64,000 nucleotides of DNA, taken from Alphaproteobacteria bacterium. GTDB lineage: Bacteria; Pseudomonadota; Alphaproteobacteria; UBA9219; RFNS01. The notes beneath the pieces are model-generated. The model was not told the DNA's origin. It did not search any database and worked only from the letters and a program-made list of their open reading frames with translations. The translations under genes and the position numbers were made by a program. Below, piece by piece: positions 33,059-42,000 of this stretch (the stretch's first letter is position 1; each line of letters starts with the position of its first letter). Location: NCBI GenBank assembly GCA_016124955.1, contig WGMR01000002.1, positions 62,001 through 126,000 on the forward strand, read 5' to 3'.

Positions 33059-35374
33059 CTAGCGCGCCTTGGCGCGTTCGACCGACGTAACCGCGGTGTT
33101 GGCGCGCAGCGCGGCGATGACGGCATTGAGATGCTTGACGTCCTTCACCTCGACATCCACCAGAAGATCGAAGAAATCGGGCGAACGGTTGGTGATCTTC
33201 AGGTTGGTGATGTTGCCCTGCGATTTGCCAATGATGGTCGTGACCGTACCGAAGCTGTTGGGCAAATTTGTGATCACCAGCACGAGCCGGCCGACAAGCT
33301 TGGCTTCCTTGCTATGGCCATCGTCCCACGCCACATCGATCCAGCGTTCGGGCGCGGCCGCAAAGCTGTCGAGCGTTTCGCAATCGGTCGTATGGACGGT
33401 CACGCCCTTGCCGGTGGTGACGATGCCCACGATCGGATCGCCCGGTATCGGGTGGCAACAGCGCGCATAATGCACCGCCATGCCGGGAATAAGCCCCTTC
33501 AGCGTCAGCGGCTGATCGCCTTCGCGCGGACGTTGCCGCGCCTGCGCGGTTGCGACCGCCTGTTCGGGCGTTTTTTCCGGCACGCGCAATTTGCGTTCGG
33601 GGAACGCGGCATGAAACACATCGCGCGGGGTTTGCAGCGAAGCGCCGATATTTGCGTACAGATCATCAACCGCCTGTGCCTGGAACTGTTTCAGCACCGC
33701 TTCGAGCGGTTTTTCGGTGAATTCCAGCCCTTCTTGCTTGAAAAGCTTTTCAAGGATGGAGCGGCCGAGCGTGACATATTCTTCCCGCTGCTGCGTGCGC
33801 ACAAAGCGGCGCAGACGGGCGCGCGCCTTGCCGCTGACGACGAACCGCTCCCATTGCAGCGAAGGCTGCGAACCTTTTTGCGTGATAATCTCGACCTGAT
33901 CGCCGTTATGCAGCTGTGTGCGCAACGGCACCATGCGCCCATTTACCTTGGAGCCGACACAGGTATCGCCGATCTGGCTATGCACAGCATAGGCAAAATC
34001 GACCGGCGTCGCACCGCGCGGCAGCGCCACCAAATCGCCCTTGGGCGAAAAGCAGAACACCTGATCCTGAAACAGCTCCAGCTTCGTGTGTTCGAGAAAT
34101 TCTTCGGGCTTTTGCGCATGCTCGACGATATCAAGCAGTTCGCGCAACCAGCGATACTGTTTGCCTTCCGTCTTGCCCGCACCGGATTTGTAGGCCCAGT
34201 GCGCCGCAACGCCAAGGTCCGCGACCTCGTTCATATCCTTCGTACGGATCTGCACCTCGATGCGCTGCCGCGCCGGACCGATGATGCCGGTGTGCAGGCT
34301 TTGATAATGGTTGGGCTTGGGGGTCGAGATGTAATCCTTGAACCGGCCGGGCACCACGGGGTAGTTGCTGTGCAGAATGCCGAGCACCTGATAGCATTGC
34401 TCGATCGCATCCACGACCACGCGGAACGCCATGATGTCCGACAATTGTTCGAACGTCACGTTCTTGCGCTGCATCTTCAGCCAGATCGAATAGGGCGCCT
34501 TTTCGCGGCCCGCCACCTCGGCCTTGATCCCCGCCTGCTGCAATTGCTGACGCAGTTCGACGAGAATTTTGTTGATCGCGTCGCTGCCTTCGCTGCGCAG
34601 ATAGCTAAGGCGCGCCACAATACTGTCGCGCGCGTCGCCGTTCAGTTCGGCGAAAGCAAGGTCTTCCAGCTCGTGCTGCATTTTCTCGATACCGATGCGC
34701 TCGGCCAGCGGGGCATAGATATCGAGGGTTTCGCGCGCGATGCGCTTGCGCTTGTCCGCGTTCGGGATGTGATGCAGGGTACGCATATTGTGCAACCTGT
34801 CGGCCAGCTTGATCAGCAGCACGCGGATATCTTCCGACATCGCGAGCACGAGCTTGCGGAAATTCTCGGCCTGCTTGGCCTGATCGTTCTGAAATTCGAT
34901 GCGCGAAAGCTTGGTCACGCCATCGACCAGACGCGCCACTTCCGGCCCGAACAGCTTTTTGATGTCCTCGATCGTCGCGACCGTATCTTCCACCGTATCG
35001 TGCATCAGCGCCGTTGCGATGGTCGCGGTATCGAGCTTCATGTCCGTCAGGATGCCCGCAACCTCGAGCGGATGGGAAAAATACGGATCGCCCGAAGCCC
35101 GCGTTTGCGTGCCGTGCGCCTTCATGGAAAACACATAAGCCTTATTTAAAAGGTCTTCGTCGATGTTCGGATCATAGGCGCGGACGCGCTCAACCAGCTC
35201 ATACTGGCGCATCATGCGCGCGGGCTTCGGGTGCGGTTTGGGCACGGCTTCGCCCGCCGCCGCTTCAGCATTCTTGGCGTCGGTCACGAGCGGGAGGGCG
35301 GTATCGTCAGGCGCAGTCACGTAAAACCCAAACTTATCAATATGCTGGTTGGCCGATGCAGCCAATCCTATCAT
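33059..35374 (-). CDS. rsh: Bifunctional (p)ppGpp synthetase/hydrolase (Rsh)
   Basis: Long RSH, up to 771 residues. From the ATG at 35374: HD hydrolase with SHPLEVAGILTDM (H101) and LMHDTVEDT (H125, D126), the IKLADRLHNMRTL helix, the synthetase domain (GREKAPYSIWLKM, HYQSLHTGIIG, RIEVQIRTKDMNE), TGS (FCFSPKGDLVALPRGATPVD), a conserved-cysteine region (HYARCCHPIPGDPIVGI) and a C-terminal ACT domain. The conserved family N-terminus is MMRQYELVERVRAYDP at residue 54 (35215), so the true start may be there, at 35320 (GTG) or at 35374. Lies just after a second RSH homologue. Confidence 0.95.
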   Translation of the reverse strand: MIGLAASANQHIDKFGFYVTAPDDTALPLVTDAKNAEAAAGEAVPKPHPKPARMMRQYELVERVRAYDPNIDEDLLNKAYVFSMKAHGTQTRASGDPYFSHPLEVAGILTDMKLDTATIATALMHDTVEDTVATIEDIKKLFGPEVARLVDGVTKLSRIEFQNDQAKQAENFRKLVLAMSEDIRVLLIKLADRLHNMRTLHHIPNADKRKRIARETLDIYAPLAERIGIEKMQHELEDLAFAELNGDARDSIVARLSYLRSEGSDAINKILVELRQQLQQAGIKAEVAGREKAPYSIWLKMQRKNVTFEQLSDIMAFRVVVDAIEQCYQVLGILHSNYPVVPGRFKDYISTPKPNHYQSLHTGIIGPARQRIEVQIRTKDMNEVADLGVAAHWAYKSGAGKTEGKQYRWLRELLDIVEHAQKPEEFLEHTKLELFQDQVFCFSPKGDLVALPRGATPVDFAYAVHSQIGDTCVGSKVNGRMVPLRTQLHNGDQVEIITQKGSQPSLQWERFVVSGKARARLRRFVRTQQREEYVTLGRSILEKLFKQEGLEFTEKPLEAVLKQFQAQAVDDLYANIGASLQTPRDVFHAAFPERKLRVPEKTPEQAVATAQARQRPREGDQPLTLKGLIPGMAVHYARCCHPIPGDPIVGIVTTGKGVTVHTTDCETLDSFAAAPERWIDVAWDDGHSKEAKLVGRLVLVITNLPNSFGTVTTIIGKSQGNITNLKITNRSPDFFDLLVDVEVKDVKHLNAVIAALRANTAVTSVERAKAR

Positions 35375-35384
35375 AGACCAGTAT

Positions 35385-35403
35385 GGTTAGGGCAACCTTA
35401 ACC
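35385..35403. other. Hairpin between the two RSH genes
   Basis: GGTTAGGG/CCTTAACC, 8 bp stem with one G-T pair and a CAA loop, located between the stop of the RSH-like gene (35407) and the rsh start. No T tract. It might slow or process a shared transcript. Confidence 0.35.
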
Positions 35404-35406
35404 CCA

Positions 35407-37326
35407 TCAAGGGCTTGGCATGCCAAGGAAGCGCCGGGTCCGCCTGTGCTGCGGGTTCATGATGGCTCTTGTAATGTAGCTCGTGCCTTCGGGTGTTCTG
35501 GCGCATTTTGCCCATGATGGCGGAACAAACTTCATCGCGCCCTTAACCTGAATTTGCGTACAATTACGCAGCGGCCTGCACAACAACACATGATCCAGAC
35601 GTTGCCTCCGCCCGCGATTGACCGTGACATATTTCGGCAACGGCTTATTCCCGTAAGCGACGGCCAGAAAATCCACGACGCGCGAGTCGGCGGGCAAATC
35701 ATAAATCTCGCCGCGGTGATCGACAACACTAATGCCCGTATCTACGACTGTCGGCAGGTCACCCGTACCATTGCCATGGCCCCAAAGCCGCTCACGCACG
35801 CTTTGCATGCGCGCACGGTCTTGCTCGCTTGTGACCTGACCGGGAATTTTGTACTGCACGTGGGAAGCAAGGCCGTATTCGGCAAGCCGGTGCATCGCCC
35901 AGCTGCGGATCTGCACTTCGAACTTGCGGCCCTTGCCGTCCACCAGCACCGCGTGCAACGCCTGATACCCATTTGGGCTGCGCCGCTTCTGTACGGGGCA
36001 GCCCCAGTCATCAACACCGACATAAGGCGCATCCGCATGAATATAGTCAGTTATATCAACAATCTTCAGGCCGCTTTCCTTGAGCGCCTTGAGCGTCTTC
36101 CAGCAATCGCGTATGTCACCGGTATGCGTAAGATCCGATGCATTGTCCGCATCACCAACAACAACCCTGTAAGCCGTGCCATCATCCAGGTCCGCGGCAC
36201 CGTAGTCTGGCTTGTATTTTGGATGAAGAGGATTCCTTCGTTCCTGAATTTTTCCATATGCAGCGGCAACGCGCTTGACCCGGCCGCTAACCTGTGGAGC
36301 AAACCTCTGGCCTTTATGGGTACTCCATACATTGCCCTCCAGCGCTTCAAGGATACGCCTTTCGCCGGCTGCAATCATTTTGGCTCCGCCCTTGCCAAAC
36401 AATTTGCCGCTATACTGATCACCCGTCGGGTTGAAAAGCACCTCCATTTCCTGCTCCGTCCGTTCATAAGCGGACGGATCTCTGTACTTTAAAAGCGAGT
36501 CCTTGATTGCGCCAACCGCATCATACCAGCCGATATACTCGGCCATCGGAATGTACAGCTTTTCTGCATACAGAAGCATTTCATCCCGAATTCTTTTGTC
36601 CGCAATCTGATCAAGTGCTGAAAGGCGGCGCACCATTTCCGCGATCTTGATCGGAAAAACGCGAACATGCGGCGTGCGCAACATCATGGCCAGGTTCCGC
36701 GAAAAGTATTCGTTCTGCTTTTCCGGCTTCAGCTTCATCACATTTTTCAGTGACGGCATGGCGGTCATCAGGGATGCATCCCCGGCGAGCTCCAGCGCCT
36801 CGCTCATGGCGCCGGCAAATTGTTGATAGTCTGCGGAATCGCCGCGTGATTTCCGGTATGCCGCCCAGACCTCGCCTTCAATTCTATCTCTTAGATCGGG
36901 CCGGAAAGCCAAAATATTCTGGAACAGCGCCGCGATAACCGCTTCTGCTTTTGATTCCGTCCGGCCATCGAGATTAAGACGCGCGACAGAGGCCGCCGAA
37001 ATAAAATTATGTGTGCGGGAATTAAGGAAGTAAGCCTTCATATCTTTGCGTGAAGTCCAAAGATCCTTGGGCCTTCCAGTCAAGAAGGAACGGACGACAT
37101 TGCCGCCTCGTCTGATTTCACCATTCAGCCTAAGGGCGACTTTGGCGGCGGCACGCACCAGATCAATATCAATGTCGCGACAATAGTCCTCACAGTCATT
37201 GACAAGCTGCGTGATACTTCTGTCGGCACTGCCGGTGACGGACGCCCCGATATCACTGAAATCCAGTGAATCGTTGTGCGCAAAAATGTCATCCGCAATA
37301 ATCGGTGCGCCGGAGGTATGGTTCAT
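35407..37326 (-). CDS. Divergent RSH homologue with lost HD hydrolase motif, synthetase signature kept
   Basis: 639 residues. Collinear with long RSH but diverged. The region where the HD domain should be (about 40-240) has no HD pair: where Rsh has HDTVED it reads FQNILAFRP, and where Rsh has KLADRLHNMRTL it reads KIAEMVRRLSAL. The helical linker (AEKLYIPMAEYIGWYDAVG) is still recognisable. The synthetase block keeps G348-R349-K351, Y357-K359, D382 in DDGTAYRVVV, NGYQALH (452-458) and FEVQIRSW with E470. TGS follows (HRGEIYDLPADSRVVDF, 537-553); ZBD and ACT are missing. AGGTGAT lies before the start. It probably makes (p)ppGpp without degrading it, or is a regulatory pseudoenzyme. Confidence 0.88.
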   Translation of the reverse strand: MNHTSGAPIIADDIFAHNDSLDFSDIGASVTGSADRSITQLVNDCEDYCRDIDIDLVRAAAKVALRLNGEIRRGGNVVRSFLTGRPKDLWTSRKDMKAYFLNSRTHNFISAASVARLNLDGRTESKAEAVIAALFQNILAFRPDLRDRIEGEVWAAYRKSRGDSADYQQFAGAMSEALELAGDASLMTAMPSLKNVMKLKPEKQNEYFSRNLAMMLRTPHVRVFPIKIAEMVRRLSALDQIADKRIRDEMLLYAEKLYIPMAEYIGWYDAVGAIKDSLLKYRDPSAYERTEQEMEVLFNPTGDQYSGKLFGKGGAKMIAAGERRILEALEGNVWSTHKGQRFAPQVSGRVKRVAAAYGKIQERRNPLHPKYKPDYGAADLDDGTAYRVVVGDADNASDLTHTGDIRDCWKTLKALKESGLKIVDITDYIHADAPYVGVDDWGCPVQKRRSPNGYQALHAVLVDGKGRKFEVQIRSWAMHRLAEYGLASHVQYKIPGQVTSEQDRARMQSVRERLWGHGNGTGDLPTVVDTGISVVDHRGEIYDLPADSRVVDFLAVAYGNKPLPKYVTVNRGRRQRLDHVLLCRPLRNCTQIQVKGAMKFVPPSWAKCARTPEGTSYITRAIMNPQHRRTRRFLGMPSP

Positions 37327-37428
37327 ACATCACCTAAAATAACGCAAAATCAAATACAGGCAGGCTTTCGCCAGCTATAAAAAAGGCAAAACAAGCCTCA
37401 TATGCACATATAGATAGAAACGGGCGGA
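37327..37428 (-). promoter_or_regulatory. AT-rich leader between rpoZ and the RSH-like gene
   Basis: The 102 bp between the rpoZ stop and the RSH-like start is AT-rich compared with neighbours. On the minus strand AGGCTTGTTTTGCCTTTTTT, a short hairpin followed by a T run, could be a weak terminator for rpoZ. A good ribosome site (AGGTGAT) precedes the RSH-like ATG. Confidence 0.35.
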
Positions 37429-37854
37429 TCAGCGGTCGGTAATGTCCGCGTCTTCAAACGAGGCACCGCCGGAGGCCGGCATATCGCTGGCTACAGTTTC
37501 GGTGCCTTCTTCTTCGCCCATTTCCTCTTCGCTGATTTCTTCGTCAGCGCTGTCATCGTTGCCCATGACCCAGCTCTGTTGTTCGCCGGCCATCAGTTCT
37601 ACAACCTCTTCTTCGGGCTGGTCGGGCTCAACGCGGCGCTGCAGGCCCTTGATGAGGGATTCCTGAAGCGTTTCAAGCTCGAGCTTTTCTTCCGCAATCT
37701 CGCGCAGCGCGACGACGGGGTTTTTATCGCGGTCGCGTTCGACCTGCAGCAGCGCGCCGGAACCAATCTCGCGCGCACGGCGCGCGGAAAGAAGAACCAG
37801 TTCGAACCGGTTCGGAACCTGCACCACACAATCTTCAACCGTAACGCGCGCCAT
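37429..37854 (-). CDS. rpoZ: RNA polymerase omega subunit
   Basis: 141 residues. [30 protein letters not shown] is the conserved omega core with the [11 protein letters not shown] helix; a long acidic tail (residues ~70-141, rich in E and D) is an alphaproteobacterial feature. Omega helps (p)ppGpp bind RNA polymerase, and in this class rpoZ is usually directly followed by rsh; here the RSH-like gene lies in between. Confidence 0.95.
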   Translation of the reverse strand: MARVTVEDCVVQVPNRFELVLLSARRAREIGSGALLQVERDRDKNPVVALREIAEEKLELETLQESLIKGLQRRVEPDQPEEEVVELMAGEQQSWVMGNDDSADEEISEEEMGEEEGTETVASDMPASGGASFEDADITDR

Positions 37855-38250
37855 GTTTTCCTCGTTTGTCAGTCATGCCTTGGAACGATCAGCAAGCTTT
37901 GCAGTTAACGTTAACCCGCAACACCTGCTCGTAGCTACCTATAAGCACGAGCAACCTGCCAAAATCAATATCCCGTCTTATGGGCCGGAAGCATACCCGC
38001 TTAATCCGGCGCTTGTAAAGCAAAACGGCCCACGAATTGGTTGCAAGCCGGTGCCTTTATTTGGTATGTCTGCCTCTTGTTGCAGTTAATATTTTGCTAT
38101 AGATTTTTGCAATTGATTCGGGCACTTAGCCTTGCGCGACAGCCCGGATGGCGCTTTAGTGTATTTGGGTGTAGTCTGTAGAGACAGGCGTGTTTTTCAA
38201 GCAGGTCGCTATAGTTCAGCCCGTGTTTCAGGATCAGGAAAGGTCTTCGG
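37855..38250. promoter_or_regulatory. Divergent control region between rpoZ and the NYN gene
   Basis: 396 bp without a convincing gene. It contains the 12 bp palindrome GTTAACGTTAAC (37904-37915) and AT-rich stretches (TTAATATTTTGCTATAGAT near 38086) likely to hold promoters for both directions. A 78-codon open frame on the plus strand lacks recognisable protein features. Confidence 0.4.
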
Positions 38251-38895
38251 ATGATTTTCTATAAAGAAGAGCGTATGGCCCTTTTTATCGATGGCGCCAA
38301 TCTGTACGCCGCAGCCCGTGGACTTGGGTTCGATATCGATTACAAGCGCTTGCTTGAACTCTTCGCCAACAAGGGCCGGCTTGTACGCGCCTTCTATTAC
38401 ACCGCGCTGGTGGAAAACGAAGAATACTCCCCGATCCGTCCGCTGGTCGATTGGCTCGATTACAACGGCTACACCATGGTCACGAAACCGACCAAGGAAT
38501 TTACCGATGCATTCGGGCGCCGCAAGATCAAAGGCAACATGGATATCGAACTCGCGATCGACGTTATGGAAATGTCGGACGAGCTTGAGCATATCGTTAT
38601 CTTTTCCGGCGACGGGGATTTCCGCCGTCTGGTCGAAGCCGTGCAGCGCAAGGGCGTACGCATCAGCGTCGTCAGCACCATGCGTTCGCAGCCGCCGATG
38701 GTGGCCGATGAACTGCGCCGCCAGGCCGATAACTTCATCGAACTCCAGGAACTCGCACCCTTCATCGCCCGCGCCACCCGCGAAGGCGGCCAGCAGGCCC
38801 CGGGCCAGCAGCCGATGAAGGAAGTCGCCCAGAACCTCGCCACCTCGCGGCAGGAAATGGAAGACGAAGACGGCGATGTCGAAGAGGTTGCGTAA
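38251..38895 (+). CDS. NYN domain (LabA-like) putative RNase
   Basis: 214 residues. PIN-like NYN domain with the acidic metal sites in ALFIDGANLYAAAR, KGNMDIELAIDVM and VIFSGDGDFRRLVEAV, followed by a hydrophilic tail rich in Q, E and D. NYN proteins are predicted or shown ribonucleases acting on RNA quality control or processing. GGAAAGG precedes the ATG at 38251. Followed by a shared terminator, convergent with smpB, an arrangement common in this class. Confidence 0.88.
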   Translation: MIFYKEERMALFIDGANLYAAARGLGFDIDYKRLLELFANKGRLVRAFYYTALVENEEYSPIRPLVDWLDYNGYTMVTKPTKEFTDAFGRRKIKGNMDIELAIDVMEMSDELEHIVIFSGDGDFRRLVEAVQRKGVRISVVSTMRSQPPMVADELRRQADNFIELQELAPFIARATREGGQQAPGQQPMKEVAQNLATSRQEMEDEDGDVEEVA

Positions 38896-38920
38896 GCGAA
38901 CACCCACCCCATCTATAATG

Positions 38921-38951
38921 AAAAAGCCGCCCCTCGCAGGGCGGCTTTTTT
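38921..38951. terminator. Bidirectional terminator between NYN gene and smpB
   Basis: GCCGCCC (38926-38932) and GGGCGGC (38939-38945) with a 6-base loop, AAAAA before and TTTTTT after, so it can end transcription from either side. Confidence 0.92.
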
Positions 38952-38966
38952 ATTATGCGAATTTTC

Positions 38967-39458
38967 TTAGCCCCGTTCGCGCATCACGCGGCTTTTTTCC
39001 CGCTGCCAATCGCGTTGCTTGATGGTTTCGCGCTTGTCACCCTTGGTCTTGCCCTTCGCAAGGCCAATCTCGACCTTCGCAATACCACGCTTGTTGAAAT
39101 AGAGCGCGAGCGGAACCAACGTCATGCCATCGCGCGCGACCGCGCCCATAAGTTTTCCAATCTCGCGCTTATGCAGAAGCAACGGGCGCGGCCGCCGCGC
39201 ATCATGCTGTAAATGGTCGCCTGCCTTGCCATAGGGCGCGACATACATATTGAAGATATGCATCTGCCCGCCCTTATCGCCCGCATACGCATCCTCGATG
39301 CTCGCCTGCCCCGCACGCAACGATTTGACCTCGGTGCCCGTCAGAATAATCCCGGCTTCGAACGTATCGGCAATGTGGTAATCGAAGCGCGCACGGCGGT
39401 TGAGCGCGATCGAGCGCCGCGCCTTCATGCGTTCTTCTTTTTTCTTGTCTGCCGTCAT
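38967..39458 (-). CDS. smpB: SsrA-binding protein
   Basis: About 163 residues from MTADKKKEERM (a start at 39473 adds MRAE and T). SmpB brings tmRNA to stalled ribosomes. SIALNRRARFDYHIADTFEAGI, GTEVKSLRAGQASIEDAY and VPLALYFNKRGIAKVEIGLAKGK match the family, with a basic C-terminal tail RDWQREKSRVMRERG. Divergent from the lytic transglycosylase gene. Confidence 0.95.
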   Translation of the reverse strand: MTADKKKEERMKARRSIALNRRARFDYHIADTFEAGIILTGTEVKSLRAGQASIEDAYAGDKGGQMHIFNMYVAPYGKAGDHLQHDARRPRPLLLHKREIGKLMGAVARDGMTLVPLALYFNKRGIAKVEIGLAKGKTKGDKRETIKQRDWQREKSRVMRERG

Positions 39459-39542
39459 CGTTTCTGCCCGCATTGACTTGACGCGCCCCGCCGCACCCTA
39501 TACGCACGAGGGAGGCCACGCCGGAACCCGCCCTAACTAACC

Positions 39543-41522
39543 ATGATTGCCCGTTTTTTAACAGCCTGCCGCGCACACGTCATCCTTTTGGCGCTGATCC
39601 TGCTGGCTGTGGTATCCGTACCGCATACAGCATCGGCGCAGCAAAGCCTGAGCGATACCGACAAAAAGCATTATAAAGAAGCGTTTCGCGCGCTCGATCG
39701 CAAAAAGACCGGCGATGCGCTGGCCTTCGCCCGCCGCGCCAAGGACCAGACCCTGGCCGAGGTGATCAAGGCCGGGGCCCTTGGCCTGCCCGGCAACCCA
39801 TTCAGTTTCGCCGATACCATCAGCTTCATCGAAACCCATGATGACTGGCCCGGGCTTGATGATATCCGCCGCATGGCCGAAGAAAAAATGCCCGATAGCT
39901 GGCCGGCGCAGCAAACGGTCAACTGGTTCACGGCGCACCCCGCCCTGACCATGAACGGTTTCTATCGCCATATGGATGCGCTTTTTGCCACCGGCCAGAC
40001 CGCACAGGCCGCGTTGCTGATCCGCGGGCGGTGGACCGGCGGCAACTTCACCCGCGACGAATTGCGCGCCTTCCGCGCGCGGTTCAGCAGCACATTGCGC
40101 CCGCAAGACCATTGGGCCCGCACCGACCAGCTTATCTGGGATGAAGCCTACGATGCCGCCCGGCGCATGTATGATTTGATATCGACCGACCGGCAGGCGC
40201 TGGCCGAAGCACGCATCGCCTATGGAGAAATGGACCGCAATGCCGAGGCGCGCGCCGCACGCGTGCCGGGCAGCCTGCGCGACGACCCCGGATTGCTATA
40301 CGAACGCTTGCGCTGGCTGCGCAACAAATCGCGCGACGACGAAGCGGTTCAGATACTTTTGCATCCGCCGTCCGATCTTGGCGTGCCGAAAAAATGGTGG
40401 GCCGAACGCCACATCATCATGCGCCGCATGATCGAGTTGCGCGATTTGCAAACCGCCTATCAGCTTACCCATAACCATGGGCAGACCGAAGGGCTGGCGC
40501 TGCAACAAGCCGAGTTCATGGCCGGGTGGCTCGCCTTGCGCTTCTTCAATAAGCCGGAGCATGCTGCCAAAAGCTTCTTGAACCTGTATAACGGTGTTTC
40601 CACGCCGGTTAGCAAATCGCGCGGCGCTTACTGGCTCGGCCGCACCTATGAATCGTTGCGCGATACCGCGACCGCGCGTCACTGGTACGATATCGCGGCA
40701 ACGATGGGTACCACCTTCTACGGTCAGCTCGCGCTCGCGCGCCTGCATCCCGGCGGCATGCTCAAGATCGCAGAGCCAGACGTGCCGGAAGCCGCGCGCA
40801 GCGCCTTCAAGCGCGGCGTCACCGCCACGATTATATGGCAGCTGCAACAAATCGGGCAGAATGACCGTACGGAAAGGTTCATGATCGCGGCCGCATGGCA
40901 CGCGACCGCACGCAACGATTACGCCCTGCTCGCCGAACTTGCGAAACGCATGGGCAAGCCGGAACTGATGGTCAAGGCGGCCAAGAAGGCGGCGGCCAAG
41001 AACTTTATTTTGCCCGTCAGCGGTTTTCCCGTTCTTGATAACAAGCTTCCATCCCGGCCCGAAGCCGCCCTGATCCATGCGATCATCAGGCAGGAAAGCA
41101 TGTTCAAGGCAGACGCCGTCAGCCCCGCCGGCGCGCGCGGGCTCATGCAACTTATGCCGAGCACGGCGCGCATGGTCGGCAAGAAACAAGGTATCAAGGT
41201 TTCAAATACGACGCTGTTCGGCGAAAGCACCAACATACGGCTCGGCAGCGCCTATCTGGCGGAGCGGATCGATGGCTTCGGCGGTTCGCTGCCGCTGGCG
41301 ATCGCGGCCTATAATGCGGGGCAGACCCGCGCACGCCAGTGGATCGAGACATTCGGCGATCCCCGCAGCCCGCGACTCGACCCCGTTGACTGGATCGAAT
41401 TGATCCCCATCTATGAAACGCGGAACTATGTGCAGCGCGTGATCGAGAATCTGCAGATATACCGTGCAAGGCTGGGCGGCGGGCAGGCGGCGCTTGGAAT
41501 CATGGACGATTTAAGACGGTAG
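39543..41522 (+). CDS. Lytic murein transglycosylase (Slt70-like)
   Basis: 659 residues. Signal peptide (VILLALILLAVVSVPHTASA), a long superhelical domain of helical repeats (FTRDELRAFRARFSS, GAYWLGRTYESLRDTATA), then a C-terminal SLT domain with the catalytic glutamate near residue 516 in IIRQESMFKADAVSPAG, then ARGLMQLMPSTARMVG and IAAYNAGQTRARQWI. It cleaves glycan strands of peptidoglycan to anhydromuropeptides in the periplasm. Confidence 0.93.
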   Translation: MIARFLTACRAHVILLALILLAVVSVPHTASAQQSLSDTDKKHYKEAFRALDRKKTGDALAFARRAKDQTLAEVIKAGALGLPGNPFSFADTISFIETHDDWPGLDDIRRMAEEKMPDSWPAQQTVNWFTAHPALTMNGFYRHMDALFATGQTAQAALLIRGRWTGGNFTRDELRAFRARFSSTLRPQDHWARTDQLIWDEAYDAARRMYDLISTDRQALAEARIAYGEMDRNAEARAARVPGSLRDDPGLLYERLRWLRNKSRDDEAVQILLHPPSDLGVPKKWWAERHIIMRRMIELRDLQTAYQLTHNHGQTEGLALQQAEFMAGWLALRFFNKPEHAAKSFLNLYNGVSTPVSKSRGAYWLGRTYESLRDTATARHWYDIAATMGTTFYGQLALARLHPGGMLKIAEPDVPEAARSAFKRGVTATIIWQLQQIGQNDRTERFMIAAAWHATARNDYALLAELAKRMGKPELMVKAAKKAAAKNFILPVSGFPVLDNKLPSRPEAALIHAIIRQESMFKADAVSPAGARGLMQLMPSTARMVGKKQGIKVSNTTLFGESTNIRLGSAYLAERIDGFGGSLPLAIAAYNAGQTRARQWIETFGDPRSPRLDPVDWIELIPIYETRNYVQRVIENLQIYRARLGGGQAALGIMDDLRR

Positions 41523-41574
41523 CCAAGCCTGCCATAATTTTGCTAGGATTGGCCTGCAAGAGTGGGAGCCTGAT

Positions 41575-41904
41575 ATGAACGAGCTGCTGACCACATTAGC
41601 GCTGTTTACCACCTTTACCGCCATCGGCGCGGGGGTGATGTGTGTTCTTTGGCTGCAAAAGCTGCGCCGCGCACTCGCCAAAGCCCTGAACGAGGCCACC
41701 AACCAACAGATTCGTACAACCCAACGCCTCGCGGATGCCGTGAGCGCTGTGCAGCGCCAGCAAAAAATGTATGAACAACAACTGCACAACCTCGCGCAGG
41801 CCAATATGCGGCTGCGGCAGGAAGTTGTGGCGGTCGCACAGCGCGTCGAGCGCGGCGAAAGCGAAAACCGCGCCGACAACGGTTCGGACCGGATCCTGCA
41901 CTAG
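41575..41904 (+). CDS. Small membrane-anchored coiled-coil protein
   Basis: 109 residues: one N-terminal membrane helix (ELLTTLALFTTFTAIGAGVM) and then a glutamine/alanine-rich coiled coil (TQRLADAVSAVQRQQKMYEQ, LRQEVVAVAQRVERGE). No domain recognised. It lies 52 bp after the transglycosylase; GGGAG precedes the ATG. Confidence 0.65.
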   Translation: MNELLTTLALFTTFTAIGAGVMCVLWLQKLRRALAKALNEATNQQIRTTQRLADAVSAVQRQQKMYEQQLHNLAQANMRLRQEVVAVAQRVERGESENRADNGSDRILH

Positions 41905-42000
41905 GGCTCCGCGTGCAGCCGGGGTCTTGAATTCCCCGCAAACATACCCATATCCATCATACGCGCCGCAGACCAAACCTCCCACAGGCAATGGTGATCG

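Noticed and set aside
32651-35149. Very long plus-strand open frame (832 codons) opposite rsh and bioF
   Set aside because: The minus-strand genes have clear conserved domains; the antisense frame has low-complexity, histidine/arginine-rich content typical of the shadow of GC-rich genes.
37853-38089. 78-codon plus-strand ORF in the rpoZ upstream region
   Set aside because: It overlaps the rpoZ start, lacks a ribosome site and its composition is not protein-like.
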